DNA of 64,000 nt from assembly GCA_030562195.1 (NCBI GenBank), contig JAUJPP010000005.1:14380826-14444825 (forward strand), given 5' to 3'. Position numbers and translations under genes: made by a program. Positions 1 through 15,500 of this stretch are shown here, piece after piece. The stretch comes from Nipponacmea schrenckii. Taxonomy: Eukaryota > Mollusca > Gastropoda > Lottiidae. Within the stretch, counting starts at the first letter, position 1. The number at the start of each line of letters is the position of its first letter. The notes beneath the pieces are model-generated. The model was not told where the DNA came from, searched no databases, and saw only the letters and a program-made list of their open reading frames with translations.

Positions 1-372
1 TACAGGACAAAAAATGTATGAAAGAATTGTTAAAGAGCTTGTATAAATTGTCACCACCTAGAAAATAAGATTTCAATTTTCTTCCATTGTAATCTCAGAA
101 GTGTTTTACCACAGTCACAATTTAGTGACGACAGCATCTATCAATCAAAGCGTGTCACTTTGAAAATATTTCTTTATATCTTAATGAACTGTGGAATTAT
201 GAAACTTAAAAAGTACAGCAATATGACATTTTTTAATTTTGCTATTCCACAACTTTTTGTATTAGACATACAACGTCTGTTATAGAAGAATCATCTTCTA
301 TCAACTGACTCAAGATTTTTATTTCATCATAAAGAAAAGAAAAGATTTATGATGTAAAAATTTGAGTAGTAC

Positions 373-534
373 CTTTCTTCCATCCCTGAACAGCTGGTGC
401 ATAAGTGGAACTGGCTCTGTCACACATTGGTGAAGTAAGGTATGGAGAAATACCAAATTTCTCCAGTAATTTCTCAATAATTGTATCTGTGAGCTGTCCT
501 CCTTGTTCTGCTAACCATGCGTCCAGTTTGAAAT
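373..534 (-). CDS. Tandem repeat R7, A exon (last exon in window)
   Basis: This 162-nt exon starts DFKLDAWLAEQGG and ends VQGWKKG, with LLEKFGISPYL and the single Cys (SPMCD) of the A type. The donor is AAAG|GTACTA and phase out is 1, the phase that C exons accept. The array therefore continues beyond position 1; total repeat number and protein end are unknown. Positions 1-372 show no further exon. Confidence 0.8.
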
Positions 535-3500
535 CTGATAACAGAAATATGTGTCAATTATTATTCATAAGAATGGAAAAGTTACTTCTAATTGATGGTT
601 TAAATCCTCGTAAGAGATTTCTCATTGACAAGCAAAGGCATCTTTTTATGCCAGTAAATCGAAACACAAATATGGTTTATCGATAAATTACAATCATTAC
701 TGAAGTTCCTTTGATTTCGGCTACCTTCGAAATTTATACTTCTTAGTTACCTTTCAAAGCAAGAGTGGCGTCCCAGTCACATAACAATTTAGGTACTCTC
801 ATATCGGTAAAAACTGGTATTTCTAAGTCACATTTGCCACCAGCAGTAAAACAGGCACTCATCTTTAAATTGACCAGATATTGTTTCTCTCCTGGTAAGT
901 CTTCGATTCTAAACCTACAGAACACAAAACGCATTTATAAATAATTTCAAACTATTTAGGGGCGTGGCAAATATAGTGAGTTACACATACACATTGACAG
1001 CGTGCTAGATTTATTTTTATTAGATAACCGGTACTTAATTAATTTATTCTTGAAGAAAAATAGCGATGACCCATCGTAATACGCCCACCATTGGCAGCCT
1101 TAGTTATTCGGGCGGTGGACAAAGTCAATAACTCAAAGTAAATATTTTTCGGTAAGCTAAATTTGCAATCGGTTTCTTCTTTGGGTAATTCAAAAGGCTC
1201 AAATCATGCTTTGTCAAAATCTATCAAGAAACCAGATCTCTATCAAGTCTACAAAGAATCAAAGGCTAATAAAGTGAACACGTTTTAAAGAACAAGGGCA
1301 ATAACTCAATAAATATTTTTTGATTAGTCTGATTTTCAATAGGGTCTATCCTCGAGTTATAACAAACACTCACACCAAGTTTCATCAAATTCCATCAAGA
1401 ACCCGGCTCCCTATCGTGTTCACAGTGAATTTTAGGATAGGCTTCATCCTTGGGTCACTACAAAGACTCATTCCAAGTTTCATTAAAATCCATCAAGAAA
1501 TGTGGTCTCTATCGTGTTCACAATTATGGTGGACAGGCAGACAGACAGACAGGCGGGCAGAAGGCTTCATCCTTGGATGATTACAAACACACACACAGAA
1601 ATTGGTCAAAATCCATCCAGAAACCATCTCTCAATCATGTCCACAACACATCTTTGAACGCAAAATGAATGTGTTTTCAAGAACAAGGGCAATAACTCAT
1701 CAATTTATTTTTCGATTTGTCTGATTTTCAATAGGCTCCATCCTTAAGTAATAACAAGCAATCACACCAAATTTCATCAAAATCCATTAAGGAACACACT
1801 CTTAATCGTGTTCACAACAAATTTTCAAAAACAAGGGCAATTACTCATTGAATATTTTTCGATTGGTCTGATTTTCAATAGGCTTTTTCCTTGGATTATA
1901 ACAAACACACTCACCAAATTTGGTCAAAATCCATCAAGAAATGTGGTCTCTATCGTGTTCACAACAATTGTGGACAGGCAGACGGACAGACAGACAGACA
2001 GGGGCGACTACAATATACGCCCACATTTATGTGTGGGCGTATAAAAATCCACATGGAACATAACAACTTTACTCACTCCGATGCTGTTACTTAATTGATA
2101 GTTATTTAGGGTTGTCAACTTATAAACATGTTGAGCGCAAGGATTGGGTGACATAAGATTGATAAACTTACTTGAGTTTGAAAATTCCACCAATGTCAAT
2201 AGATTCTTCAGTACCTGAAATAATATGAAAGTAGTTTAAAACCACAGATTGTGGCAGTGATTTGATTGAAGGATATTAATTTTCCAGTATAATGCTTTAA
2301 ATAGTCATGATGTGACAATGACACAACTCAGTAATTTTACCATCTCGACTATTACTATACTAGATGTATAATGACTCATCCAAATAACCCCAAATACAAT
2401 CAACCAATTTCATATCATTAACATTGTGATATACTAAACAACATCTAATCCAAACATAATTACACGATTCTACTTACCCCTAATAAAATGAACTAATGTT
2501 ATATCATAAACACTTACACCTAACATAATTACCCAATGCTACTTACTCCTAACATAACTACCCAGTGCTACTTACTCTCCCAACTCCTAACATAATCAGC
2601 CAATGCTACTTACTCCTAACATAATGCAACTTATTATATCATAAACAGCACTTACTCCAAAACATAATTACCCAATGCTACTAACTACAAATATAATGAA
2701 ATCATATTATATCATAAACAGCACTTACTCCAAACAAAATCACCCAATGCAACTTACTCCAAACATAATGAAATCATAATATATCATAAACACATACTCC
2801 TCACATAATTACCCAATGCTACTTACTCCAAACATAATGGAATCATAATATATCATAAACACTCACTCCTAACATATTTAACCAATGCTACCTACTCCAA
2901 ACATAATGAAATCATAATATATCATAAACACTTACTTCTAACATAATTACCCACTGATACTTACTCCAAACATAATGAAATCATGTTATATCATAAACAC
3001 TTACTCCTAACATATTTATCCAATGCCACTTACTCCAAACAAAAGGAAATCGTATTATATCATAAACAACACTTACTTCAAACATAATCACCAAATGCTA
3101 CTTGCCTACCTAATGCTACTGTTTATCATAAACAGCAACTACCCCAGACATAATCAACCAATATACCCTTAACATAACGAACTAACGGTATAACGTAAAC
3201 AATACTTACTCTAAACATTAGCAACCATGTTATAATATAAACATTACTTAGCCGAATTATTAATTACCTCAACATAATGAACTAATGTTATGAAATAAAC
3301 AGCACTTACCCCAGACATAATCAATCAACGTTACATTATAAACGATCTTTTCTATTCCTACACTGAATATATAATTACAGGTGTCAATAAAGAGATGGGC
3401 CTGGAAAGTTCTTCGAATTTCTCTAACATCAACACAACAAGTAATACCAGTACAATAATCAGGAATATAACAGGCCATGCGATCATTTAATACTGGTAAC

Positions 3501-6500
3501 GTCATGTTCAGGGGACAAGCTGCAATATCAAAGAGAATATTACGTGTATAAGATGGTGCCATAAATGAATCAAAATGAACAATATTAAAATATAACTAAC
3601 TAGAGTATTCAATAAATGAGAAAAATACTCTGATATGCAATTTCAGATTTACATCTGATTGGAGAATCACAGATGTTAAAATATGATGGATTATTTAAAG
3701 AAGTTTCTAATTACTAAGCTCACCCTTGTTCCATCCATTATTTACTGAAGCTGTTTTAAATGGCTCTTGAACAAAACTACAGGGTGTATCTTTTAAAAAT
3801 TTGGTGATTCCAAGTTGGTCCATTAATTGATTAGCTAAGATAGCAGTTAAATCTCCTCCTCTCTCTTCAAGCCAATTCTTCAAGGAGAAATCTGAAACGA
3901 TCATACATAAAAAGTCTTAATGACGAATTGAACCAGTAAGACTAATACAAGAAGTTTCTGTCCATTGTTGTGTACCATCGTCTCTATCTTTTATCCAAAG
4001 AATCGCCTTAACTGAGTTACCTTCTATCATCAGAAAAAACAGACTGCGAAAATTCCTTCTGTAAAGGTAAATCTCGACAGACGTATCTGTCTCGTATTAA
4101 TAAACTTGAGATATTTCTTTCTCTCATAGTATTAATTTCGAAATAGTGTAAAATGGGGCGGTATAGGCGACATAGAAGCCAATACTATAACTACCTCGGA
4201 TTCTTTTCTAACCTCGCGAATTGGTGTCTGTACAGAAAAAACGTAAGATCGCCTTATGTTTCAGAGATTGATCTAAAAGATGGTTATTGGCATGGTATTT
4301 AAACGGCAATTAGAAGTTGAGAGTAAATATAACAAGGAACACAAGGTGCATTACGTTTCAACTTAATTTACACCTGTCGTCATCAGATGAGAGAAGAGAT
4401 AGACAACATGGGAATTAATAGCACAATTTATCGAAGCCATCAAGTATGTACTGTTACTACGAAATATGGAATTACATTCGTCCTAAATTGGTATGGTAGA
4501 CTTTCTATTTTCTCATGACTTATACATACAACCAACAAAAGACAAACCAAAATCTTGATTGCATTGCTCATGAAATCATTTATGTTATATATATATCGGA
4601 ATAATTAGACGAGTTTACTCCTTACCTTTGATTTTGAAACCCATCTCCATATCGCAAAGCGGCATGGGGATGCGAGATTGTTGGAGTACAGGTAGATCTA
4701 TTTCACACTTATCTGATCCTTGGAAACACATCTTGATGGACAAATCAACTATAAAAATCTTCTGATCTAACAGGCGATCAATCTTAAATCTGGAAATAAA
4801 ATTAAAATCAAGAGTATTGAAACAAAAAATGTGTATGGGTTTTGGGTGTTTAAAAAAAAAATTAAATTAATAAATAAAATGGAAGGCATGGATATTTTAG
4901 ACATTTAGACTTTGAACTGACTTTTAATCTAAAAAAGAAGATGTCAAACGGACTCTATTGATAGCTGATATTTATTGGAAATCGCTTACTTGATAAATAT
5001 AAATTCGCTCAACTTTTCCTCCTCTTCAGTTCCTAAAAAATAAAGGAATCTTTTATTATGCATCTTTACGAAATCAGCAAATTATTTTTGAATATTCCAT
5101 GGTCAAACAATATTCATGTACCAGGCCAATTCTTATTGTGCGCTTAAAATCTATAAGCAAACTAGAAAAGCTTACCCCAGTCATACTCCAATATAACGAT
5201 CTTGAATCCAATTTTTTCAATAGCTCCTTCAATTACGTAGTTACAAGTATCAATGTTCAGATGAGCGTTCAATGAAATTCCCAGTAAGTTACTTTCTAGA
5301 CAGCAGTCAATACCAGTACAGTAATCTGGTATATAACAATTAGCTGGTGCCTTTAGTTCAGGCAGGGTTGTTATCTTTGGACAATCTGAAATAAGAGTAG
5401 AAAGTATGTAAATGGTTATTCCTAAGGTCCAAAGTCAAATTTTAATTATTACAAATGAATATAATAATAACATAATATTTACTCAACATATATATATATA
5501 TAGCGCAACGTGAATAGATAAAGAAATAAGTTACCATTTTTCCAGTTAGAAGGAAGAGCAGGTTGATATTTCAAACTGTCACGTTTACATGGGGGATCCA
5601 ACATCTTCTCAGCTATACCAGTCTGTTCTAAAAATACTTGAACTGCCTTTTTAGCTAGACCGTTTGCTATGTCCATACCTTTATCTTTAGCCCAGTCAGC
5701 AATTGAGAAGTCTAGAAAAGAGAAAGATCACACTCATGTTTAAGATCAGTCTCGAGACTACCAGCGTATGATTTTTTATGCTGATTCAACTCGACACTGG
5801 TTGGTTGATAAATGGCAAGTTAACGACCGCTTCTAGCAGATGCCGATATCGCAGATTTGTAGGACACTTCACATGGGTGCATTTACTTAGTTAAATGCTT
5901 GATAATTTAAATATCTGTTACTTACTTTTGAGATCAAAATCTAGCTTGGCGTTCAGATCACAGATAAACTGTGGAATTTCAGTTCCAGTTAAAATTGGGT
6001 AATTTTCCTGACACTTATCTTTCTCGAAACAAACTTTAATAGAAAGATCTACCAAAAACTTCTTATTTACTTTACGAACACCAAAACTAGAAATAGAACA
6101 CATATTAAGATGTATTATCAACTTTAAATTAAATAATGAAGTCGTAAAATATATTTTAAAAATATCCACATGTCCAAATACTTGAATTCGAGTTGAATGA
6201 GAAATGAAGTTGTCATCGCTATCGACGCAAGGTTTGTTAACCGTTTCATAACATCTTAAAACATTATACGACTGAGTACTGTTACTGGCGTTGGTTTAAA
6301 TGAAACAATACAAATTAGAACAATAAGACTTACACCACAACAAAGAAATCCGATATTTTAACTTCACCAGTAATTCCTGAAAAAAAATTGAGAGTTTAGC
6401 GCCTGGTTTACTAAGATAGTAATAGATTTAGAATAACAATCTACGATAGCTCAGTAAAGATAAATACTATTAATATATAAATACTATTGCTTCCTTTTAA

Positions 6501-9500
6501 GTCCAAATTATAGGGAAACACAAAGTTATAACATTAGGTGTGTCCTAAGTATGATTAAATTGTTACCTGTATCAAGATTATATTCATCATTAAACAGCGA
6601 ATATTTGATGTGTTTCTTCTCGATTGAAGCCTCCAGGAAGTAATCACACATATCAAGATTAAGGAAGGCATGGAAGGACATATCCAGGAAAGCCACATCA
6701 AAACAACAGTCAATCTTGGTACAAGTATCACCAATATGACAAACCAATCCTTTTGGTAATTTGGGCAGCTTTTTGATTGGTTTTGGACAGTCTGGAAAAG
6801 AAAGAAGGTATAAATAAAACAAGATATGATATAGTCTTAATAAATAGCAAATGAAATTGTGGCTGCAATTCAGGACTTGGCTAATTTATGTTCGAACCTT
6901 ATCCTGTTTTATTCGGTTAACATTCAGATTAAATGACTGATTTTGTTATAACCTCAAATAAAACCTCAGTGGACCAATACTTACCATTTCTCCAGCCATC
7001 AATACTTGATGAATAAGGCTCTCGTTTAACGTCACATCGCTCGTCCAAAAGGAATGGTGTAATTCCAAATTTATCCAATAGAAACTGGGCAGCAGATTTG
7101 GCTAGTTTTTTACCAGCTTGGTCTCCGATTTCTTTAAAATAACCTTCCAGACTAAAATCTAAAAATAAGAACACAATAAAGAAGTGAATTATATATATAA
7201 ATACCTTTGTACTTTTATGTGCTCTCCCCTTCTAAATTAAGTTCAGTTTAAACAATACTAAACCTTAGAATGGACATAACACCTAACTAAACAATAGAAC
7301 ATCTTTATAAGACTTCAATTATTTCGTCATTCTAAGAGCTATTACACATTTAAAGAAGGATACAATTTAAAATTCGGTCCAACAGTAATAATCATCAATC
7401 GAGGATAGTGCCTAGGATACAGATCGTATGTCACCACTGGCTATCATAAATTAGTTACCTATATTAGTAAGGTTAGCCAGAGCCCTGGCATCGCAGGCTG
7501 GTATACGAACATCTTTCATCAGATCTAGACCTTCTTCTGGGAAACAGAACATTGAGCCATCTATAGGTATACACGCAAGGACGCTTAGATCTATTATAAA
7601 TCCTTGAGCATATTTGTTAATAGTCAAACTGGAATGAAAAATGCAAGTCATAATATCACCAATTATTTTAAAATACCCTGGTTTAATCTGATATTGGATA
7701 TTCTTTGTTTTATACTTATTCATTTTAACTGATTGTGACACTGTAAATTGTGTATTTTACAGTCATTTTGTGTTCTGCTATTTAATATCTATCCTAAATT
7801 ACTCCTGACAAAATTTATGATAGATGTACTCTATTTTATATCTATGAATAAATGTTTTATATCCCACTTACGTTAAAGTAATCGGTGCAGGATCTCCACT
7901 TCCAATTTTTAACTTGGTTGGTGTACCTGGATGGAAAAAAGTTATTATTTACATTATTTTAACCGAAAATAAGATGATTTTTATGCTATGCTACAAATTA
8001 CAATTCAAATGTGCCTTGTAACAAATGTAAATACTATTTTTTTTATTCTTTACCATTCAGATCTCTTTTTTTAAACCGGATTTAGATCAATTATTGAAAC
8101 ATATTCTTACCCCATTGGTAGGTCAGCAACTTTTCAGAATGCTTATATTTTCCAAAACCAACATCAAGCCTGAAATCACATGGGTCAAATTTGGCGTAGA
8201 TGAACACGCTTTTGACTACTGGATCGTCAACAAAAGGTATTTTAAACTGGAAATCAACACAACAATTAACACCAAAACAATCATCAGGCATTCCACAAGT
8301 TACTTTATCTTTTACTTTAGCTGGCAGGTATTTCTCTACATCAATATTCCATGGACAATCTGAAATGAATAAGAGTTGCAATTATTATTTATCAGATCTG
8401 AGAAAATTATTAACTTGCTATTATTTTACCAACTGAAAGAGTTTCATCAGGCATCGTATCCAAACCACACCTCCATCATACTTACTCAGGACAGTAGAAA
8501 TACTAGTGAGGGAAATTAGATATTCATAGCTAAAAAAAGTCATTGGCCCTAGAATTTTTTTTAGGACATTTCAGCCAATCAAATCAAACTTATTATAGAC
8601 GTTTTGTTCTCATTTCCATAGTTTACTGGGGTTAATAAGACCATGTCAAATGTAAAATCAGAGTTCCGTTCACTGGTATTGTTATGACAGCATATTTCAA
8701 GGACAATTGTGAGCTTCCATGTTCAATATTAGCGCAAAAGGATTCATATTTCTAAGTTTCGGATAGCTGACATCGCTGTTTTCGTTTTGTATTTAGTCTT
8801 AATTTAATTGACCTGTTCATTTATCAAGCATTACAAACAAACCCTGTATTATTCCTTTAGGAAATTAGAATTGAGTGATATGTTCATTTATCCAGCATTT
8901 CAAAACTGGGAAATAATAAGGGAGGTGGGAGACGCAAATTTTTGAAAAGACATTCCACTCGACCTGGTTATTTTACGTAACTAGACTTACCTGTTGGTGA
9001 TGGTGGAACATTACATGCACCTTCATCAAAAATTTTCTAAAATATATAGCAAAATCATTCTAAAGGATATTGTATTCATTTCATAACACACATAAATCTT
9101 AAAGCTTAGCCTCATTAATAGAAATAAGATTTCGGGCAAAATATCAGGTTAGATGCTATATACTTAGAAGGTTATATACTGTAAATTATATACTTAGAAG
9201 ATTATATACTGTCAATATTAAACTGTATCAGCAAATTACAAAATACCAAAAATACATCTTCATGATTTACTCTAAATTGACTTACATTTAATCCAAGTTT
9301 TTGGAATATAACTTCAACAGCTGCCTCGGACAACTTCCCACCCATTTCTTTGGCAAAGTCAGCGATGGAACCGCCTCCTAAAATGTACATTAAAGAATAA
9401 GAACTAAGGAACAAATAATGCATACAAACATGACTGTATTATTAATATGGATATATCCAGCCAATTTAGAAATAATAAATTTAAATACATAATAAAAATA

Positions 9501-12500
9501 TCTACGGGGGACGTTTCTATTAATTTCTGCTTAAGACATGTTACCAAACTTTTCACGCAAAACATCACTTCTACATATCAATATATACCCCTGTGACTAA
9601 CACAATCTGCCACCGAGTAAACAATAGCTTCATATGTAAATTTACAAACCTGGCAGAGTGAAATTCTCATTGCAGATTGGAATTGGTATCTCCATTCCTT
9701 CCAGCATTTTACTATCAATAGACGTGTCTTCATCACCCAATTTTATAAGTACACCAAAATCAACAATAAATACTTTTTTATTGCTGTCTTTATCTATTTT
9801 ATATCTATAAAATGCAAGGAAATAGGTGGTAGGTGTCTTCGCTGGTTCAAAAAGGGGGTCGAGGAGGGTGGTGACCAACAAACAGTAGTAGTATATAATG
9901 TGCGGATTGTTTTTGAGTGTTTTTTATGATCTGACAACAATTTGAGTTCATTAAAATATTCAACGAATCAATGAAAGACCATGTCTCTCTCATTTTGAGA
10001 TATTTATTGTTTACCAGTTTCTTGTAGTGTCGGCAACTACTTTTAAAACAAAGCTTGCGAAAGGTTAACACGGCACATCCTATAATATACTTACTTGAGA
10101 AGAATTGCTTTTCCTAGTGGAAGCTCTTCTTCCTTGCCTGAAATAAAATTGAATTCTTTTAAACTACTCAATACTTGAATATCCTCAGATGAAAGTATAT
10201 AATCACTTTGGTCCTCGAAGATGCGGTCTACCAGTGGATCCTTAGCTAAACATATCATCTTTCCCGGCTTATCGTTACCGATTTGCAACTGAGTTTGATT
10301 CAAAATGAGGAAATGACCAAATCAATATCATCAGATTTTAACATCCCCACCAATTGTCCTCAAACCGAACGCCTAGTTTGACTATTATATCAATTTCGGC
10401 TGCTACGACGAAATGTGATAAGCAGTGCGATGGATACAATTAAATTTAGATGTACAAATTCACTTACCCCACTCATAACCAATTAAAACAATGGAATGTT
10501 TATATGTTTCGAATCCAACATGAAGTAAGAAGTTACAGGCATCTAGCTCTATATAAGCATTAAATGCCTTTGTGAAGTTGAATAATTTAGATCGTATTTT
10601 AACATCTATACACGCCCGTAGATGAAGACAGTTCTGACTAATTTGAAGATATATCAATTTCTTAAGTTTCTCGTTCTTAATAGTTGGTAGAGTCAAAGTT
10701 TTGTCCAGGATGGTACAGGCTGTAAGGAAAGAATATCAATTGATATATATTACATCTACGATTCATTTCCTTTCCCAAACAGTACAAGAATAAAAAAACT
10801 TTACTTGTACATTTACAAATAGATAATCCGAACGCTATTTTAAAACTTGACAGTAGATTGTGACTATGGTCTTTATAGGATACATTCAACCGGGAAACAC
10901 CTTAAGTATGACACCCAGAATAAGGTGGTGACTATTGTCCTCGTGAGTCTAATTTTCAATTTAACAGAGATATACGTATAGTATAAACACCCCAGAGGTA
11001 CAAGGCGAATATGGTCCTTACAGAAAAAATGTCTACAGAGATCGTTGAGGTAAAAAAAAAATATTTTGATTCAGCTTAATATTCAGCCAAATTATGTTCA
11101 GTTACAGTTAGAACTTACTTTTATGAGAATTAGTGAGTCTATCTCTCAGTTGTTGAATAGTTCCAGTGGTTACTAAGCCAAGCTGTGATAGTTGGTTCTT
11201 TAACAAAGTTTCTGTTAATATTTCTGGACGTTGACAAGGTGGGGTCTCTTCCAGCAATTCCTAAAACAGAAAAACCCAAGTTTACTACCTAATTTCTCGA
11301 GAAATAATAATTTCCAATGCAAAGAACAAGGGCAACTGTAGAATTCTCCTTCGCGAAAAATTATTAATGTTCCGTACCTCTGGGATACCAAGTTCCTTCA
11401 AACCTTCTTTTATAGCATACTCAGTGCTTTCTTCAGCTAGTTTCTTAGCTGAGTCTTTAAGGCGTTTTTTGATAGCGTCTCTACTATAGTATTCCTTCCA
11501 GTTAACTGTAATTAAGACGGCTAAGATTAGTTTTGGAATCTGGATTTGTCATATTAAAATACATTATTTAATCCAATTCAAGCAATTTGTTATTCCCCAC
11601 ACTCTCAACAAAAGTTTACAATGAGTTTGTATTTATGTAAACGGATATAGTCCAACAATAATTACCAACTGACAGCTCAATTTCAACAGAACCATATCGT
11701 GGCCGTAAAGGTTAGTCCTACAAATACCAACTGAAGCATAATTTCGAGATTGAGTGCAAAGGAAAATGGTGCAAAACGATAAGATCAGTGTCTCGATGCA
11801 CACAGAAAGTTAGAAAACATATTCACAATCCCTAAAAAAAAGAGTCTGAATTCGAACTGGGAAAACAAGTTCTTACCATCAGGCCACGTGAAACTTCCAT
11901 CAGGACCACAGACTGGTAGAGGTAAAATAGTTTCGTCCAATATATTCAAGGATGGGATACAATTATCTACATCCTCTATAGAACAGAAAGTAACACCCAA
12001 TGTTCCCAGTGCTACAGAATCTGTCTTATCAATTTTGGCCCTAGACAAGTTATAAATTACAAATAACATAAGCAAAATCATCAATCCAATTATATTCTCA
12101 AAAATATCAAGAATACAGGTTTCGACATTGTCTTTTTTTTTATTAAATTAAACCCACTACAATATGGGTTTTGACATGGATTTGATTTGATTGGCTGAGA
12201 TTTCCTAGAAATATTATAGAGCCAATTTTGATTGGAAGATACAAAACTATGGATACATTTCCCTCACTTGTATAACCACGGCCTGTGGTGTTGTTGGATA
12301 CGATATTATTTTATTTTACATATTGCTATCGGTCAAGACATACAAATCAATTACTAGTATATGCGACAGTGCCATATTTAACATGGAATTGAAGGGACCG
12401 ACGGGTATTTGAAAGGGAATACTGATGAATAGATTATAAAGTCGTTATGAATCCTTTATGAATTCAAAGTTTTTAATATTCAGCGACTAATTATACGTAC

Positions 12501-15500
12501 GTGATAACAAGCTCCATTCCGCCAAGTAAATTGATCTTAACGCCAGGTTTAACCACAAGTTCTTGACCTGAATGAAATAAATATTATGCTTAGAGATCAC
12601 AGCAATCTAATAATTATCAAGTTAATAATAAATTTTTCATCACCATCACATCATTGTACCTTTATTTACGTTTGGCCATTTGTAAATTGATGAGGTGTCT
12701 ATGATGTGAGCGTATACAAGTGCTTCTGTTTACAGTTAGTTAAAAACATGATTTAATTATGATTTTATTGTGCATGTTTGAACTATTTACATCGAACGAT
12801 CTTTGTCAATTTGAACTGGATTCTCGTATTCCATAACGGGCTTATCAAAAAGACAAATTTGATTACTTTGGGGTATTATCTCATACTAAAAACGTATATA
12901 ATTAGTAAAATTAACCGAACATGGGAACCTTTTTGATAAAGAAAACTACTTACTTCCATACAAGCCTCCAAAAGGGCCCATCTTTTTCTCATATACGTTC
13001 TTAATACCAAACACAAACATAAATTCACAGGGGTCAAATCTAGCGTAGATCTTGTATGTTTTCAGGAACATAAAGAGTTTCAGATGAACACAGCATTCAA
13101 TTCCGAGACAATGTTGATCAAATGTACAGAACATTTTATCTGTTGGCATGTTCAAACTCATGGCAGCACATTCTACAAACAATATTACATATACTTTAAC
13201 TGTGCGAATTTCGAAAAAAAAACTTATACTCTTCATTCCTTATTCCTCTTACCAAGACAGTCACGGTGCTAGTTCAAACTCTACGACATACAAAATTCAA
13301 TGGAGACCAATTTCGAGTCTTATGAAGATGTGACATGTAGTAGTTGGTTGAAAGTTGCTGATAATCCGTCTAATATCTTACGCGCGGTATAATTAAAAGA
13401 AATTAGTCGATTAAAGAAAAAGCTTTACTTTTATTAGGAGCAGTCAGTGTTTGTATCATTGTCTTTGTGGAACCTTCAGCAGATAAACCTCTCTCGGTTA
13501 ATTCGGCTCGTAGTTGATCATCAGTCATTTGGTAGGGATTAAAACAGGGTTTGTTATCGATAATTTCCTGAAAGAGAAATCAAAATTGGAATTCAGCAGT
13601 TGCCATGTCTTTTCTGGGATAATCTGTTTAAAACAATTTTTATGTACTATTTTACTCTTTTGATTTATCGAAAGAGTCTTTTATTAATTAAATATTAGTA
13701 ATTCTTACTTTAATTTTGATGATGACCTCAGCCATGGCTGCTTTACTTTCATCTAATCCCATAATATCTAATAAATCCAAAATAGCTCCCATTTTCAGTT
13801 TACGAATAGAAAACTTCTGAAGAAACTCTGCAGGTCTCTTAAAAAGTTTCGCCAAACCTAAAATGAATATGAATTTTATGTTTTTAAAATATCAAAATAA
13901 TGCGGCAATGCCCTACTTCGTTCTATAGAAACATTAATTACAGAGAAATGATTTCAGTTTTTGCTATAGAGGTTGTGTTACTCAATGTTTAAAATAAAAT
14001 ACTTTCTTACCCTTATCTTGGGTATTTGCAGTTTTCTCGTCAATTTTACTTTTTGCAGCTGGAGACGAAGCCTTTCCAAACATTGTATCATCACCAACTG
14101 AAAAAAATAGAAAATTTTATATAAAACAACTGCTAGTGGTTGACGATAGCACAAAAACTCCAAACAGCCAAATATCTAAACCTTTACGGTTGGCATCAAG
14201 CACTTAATTTATTTTGTAATTTGGTAAATTTAATTCATGGCACCACTAAACCTTTGCATTCTGAAGTATAATTCTAGTGCATTCTTCAAAAAACAATTGC
14301 TTGTGTGATTTTAGACCCCAGCTTCAAGTCAGGATTTGCTTTGTTAAATCGTCCATTACTTATAGATTTTTGGGATTAGTTCTATTGGTTGAAGATAATT
14401 TATTAAAAAAGAACTTACAAAGTCCATCATCTAGGACTTTAGCAGGATCATCTTGATCGTTGAGATTAATAGGCTGTTGAATTACTCCCCCTGATCGCTC
14501 TGGTGTCTCAGTTACATTTTCTTGACCATTTGGTCCCAGTATACTTCCCTCGGCGATTAAATCAAACTAAAGTTTAAAAAAATAGTATTTTCAGTACTAA
14601 CTGATATTGTGGAATTCGCAGGAAATCGCGTTAAGCTGTTACTGATGCTCCGGTCGATCACGAAAAAAAAAAATCAGTATTGCTAATATTTACCTTCCAA
14701 ATAAGTCTGTAATCATCACACTCCTGGACCCATTTAGGTAAATTTGGAATACGGGGTTCTAGATATCTGGTTGGGTCGATGATCCCGCCATTCGTCGTTT
14801 TCCTCATAGCAAAATGGATATGATCAGTCGCACTACAAGGCGTTGAGGTGACCGTGCCAATAATTTGGCCAGCATGAACCTAAATACACAAAGCAATCAA
14901 CCGTTGGTCAAGAGGTTTTCTGAAACTTGTGTATAGTGGGCAAAGTTAGCATTGATTTCATCCATTTTATTTTCTTTGAAAAGGAGTTTGTGGTTCCTGC
15001 AATTTTCAGTTATATTATAGATTTATGCCGCCTAAATCACAGTATTCATAAAACGCCTTTTTTTAGTCAGATTTCGAGGACCACAGACGTTTGACAGAAA
15101 ATTAGAATGATAAAAATTCACCAAATTCAAAATCTCTTAAATATTCTGTATTGCAATGTCTGAAGTTGTCGGGTTATTTTTCTAAATCAATTATCATAGA
15201 CCGACATTTTTACTGTATCTTTCATATATTAGAGTAGGAAGAAGGTCTTGTCTGTATGTCACCTTTCTTTGGGGTCAATGAATCCAGCAAAAAGAGGCTA
15301 TCTCGTCTCGGCTTTAGAGCATGTGCCTCCACTGCTTGAAAAGTGGCTCCCAGAAACACCACTCGACGGTACAACCAATACCCTATAAGACTATAAATCG
15401 AGACTATATATCAAGTAGTCACCCCAGTCAACCAAAGCAGTGACAGAAAGGGAATTTAGAAACTGACCTGTAGTAAAACATCATTATTATAAGACGGTAT

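Noticed and set aside
8094..8436. Two plus-strand open frames
   Set aside because: Antisense to exon 40 of the LLTP gene, whose splice borders, phase and repeat motif are conserved.
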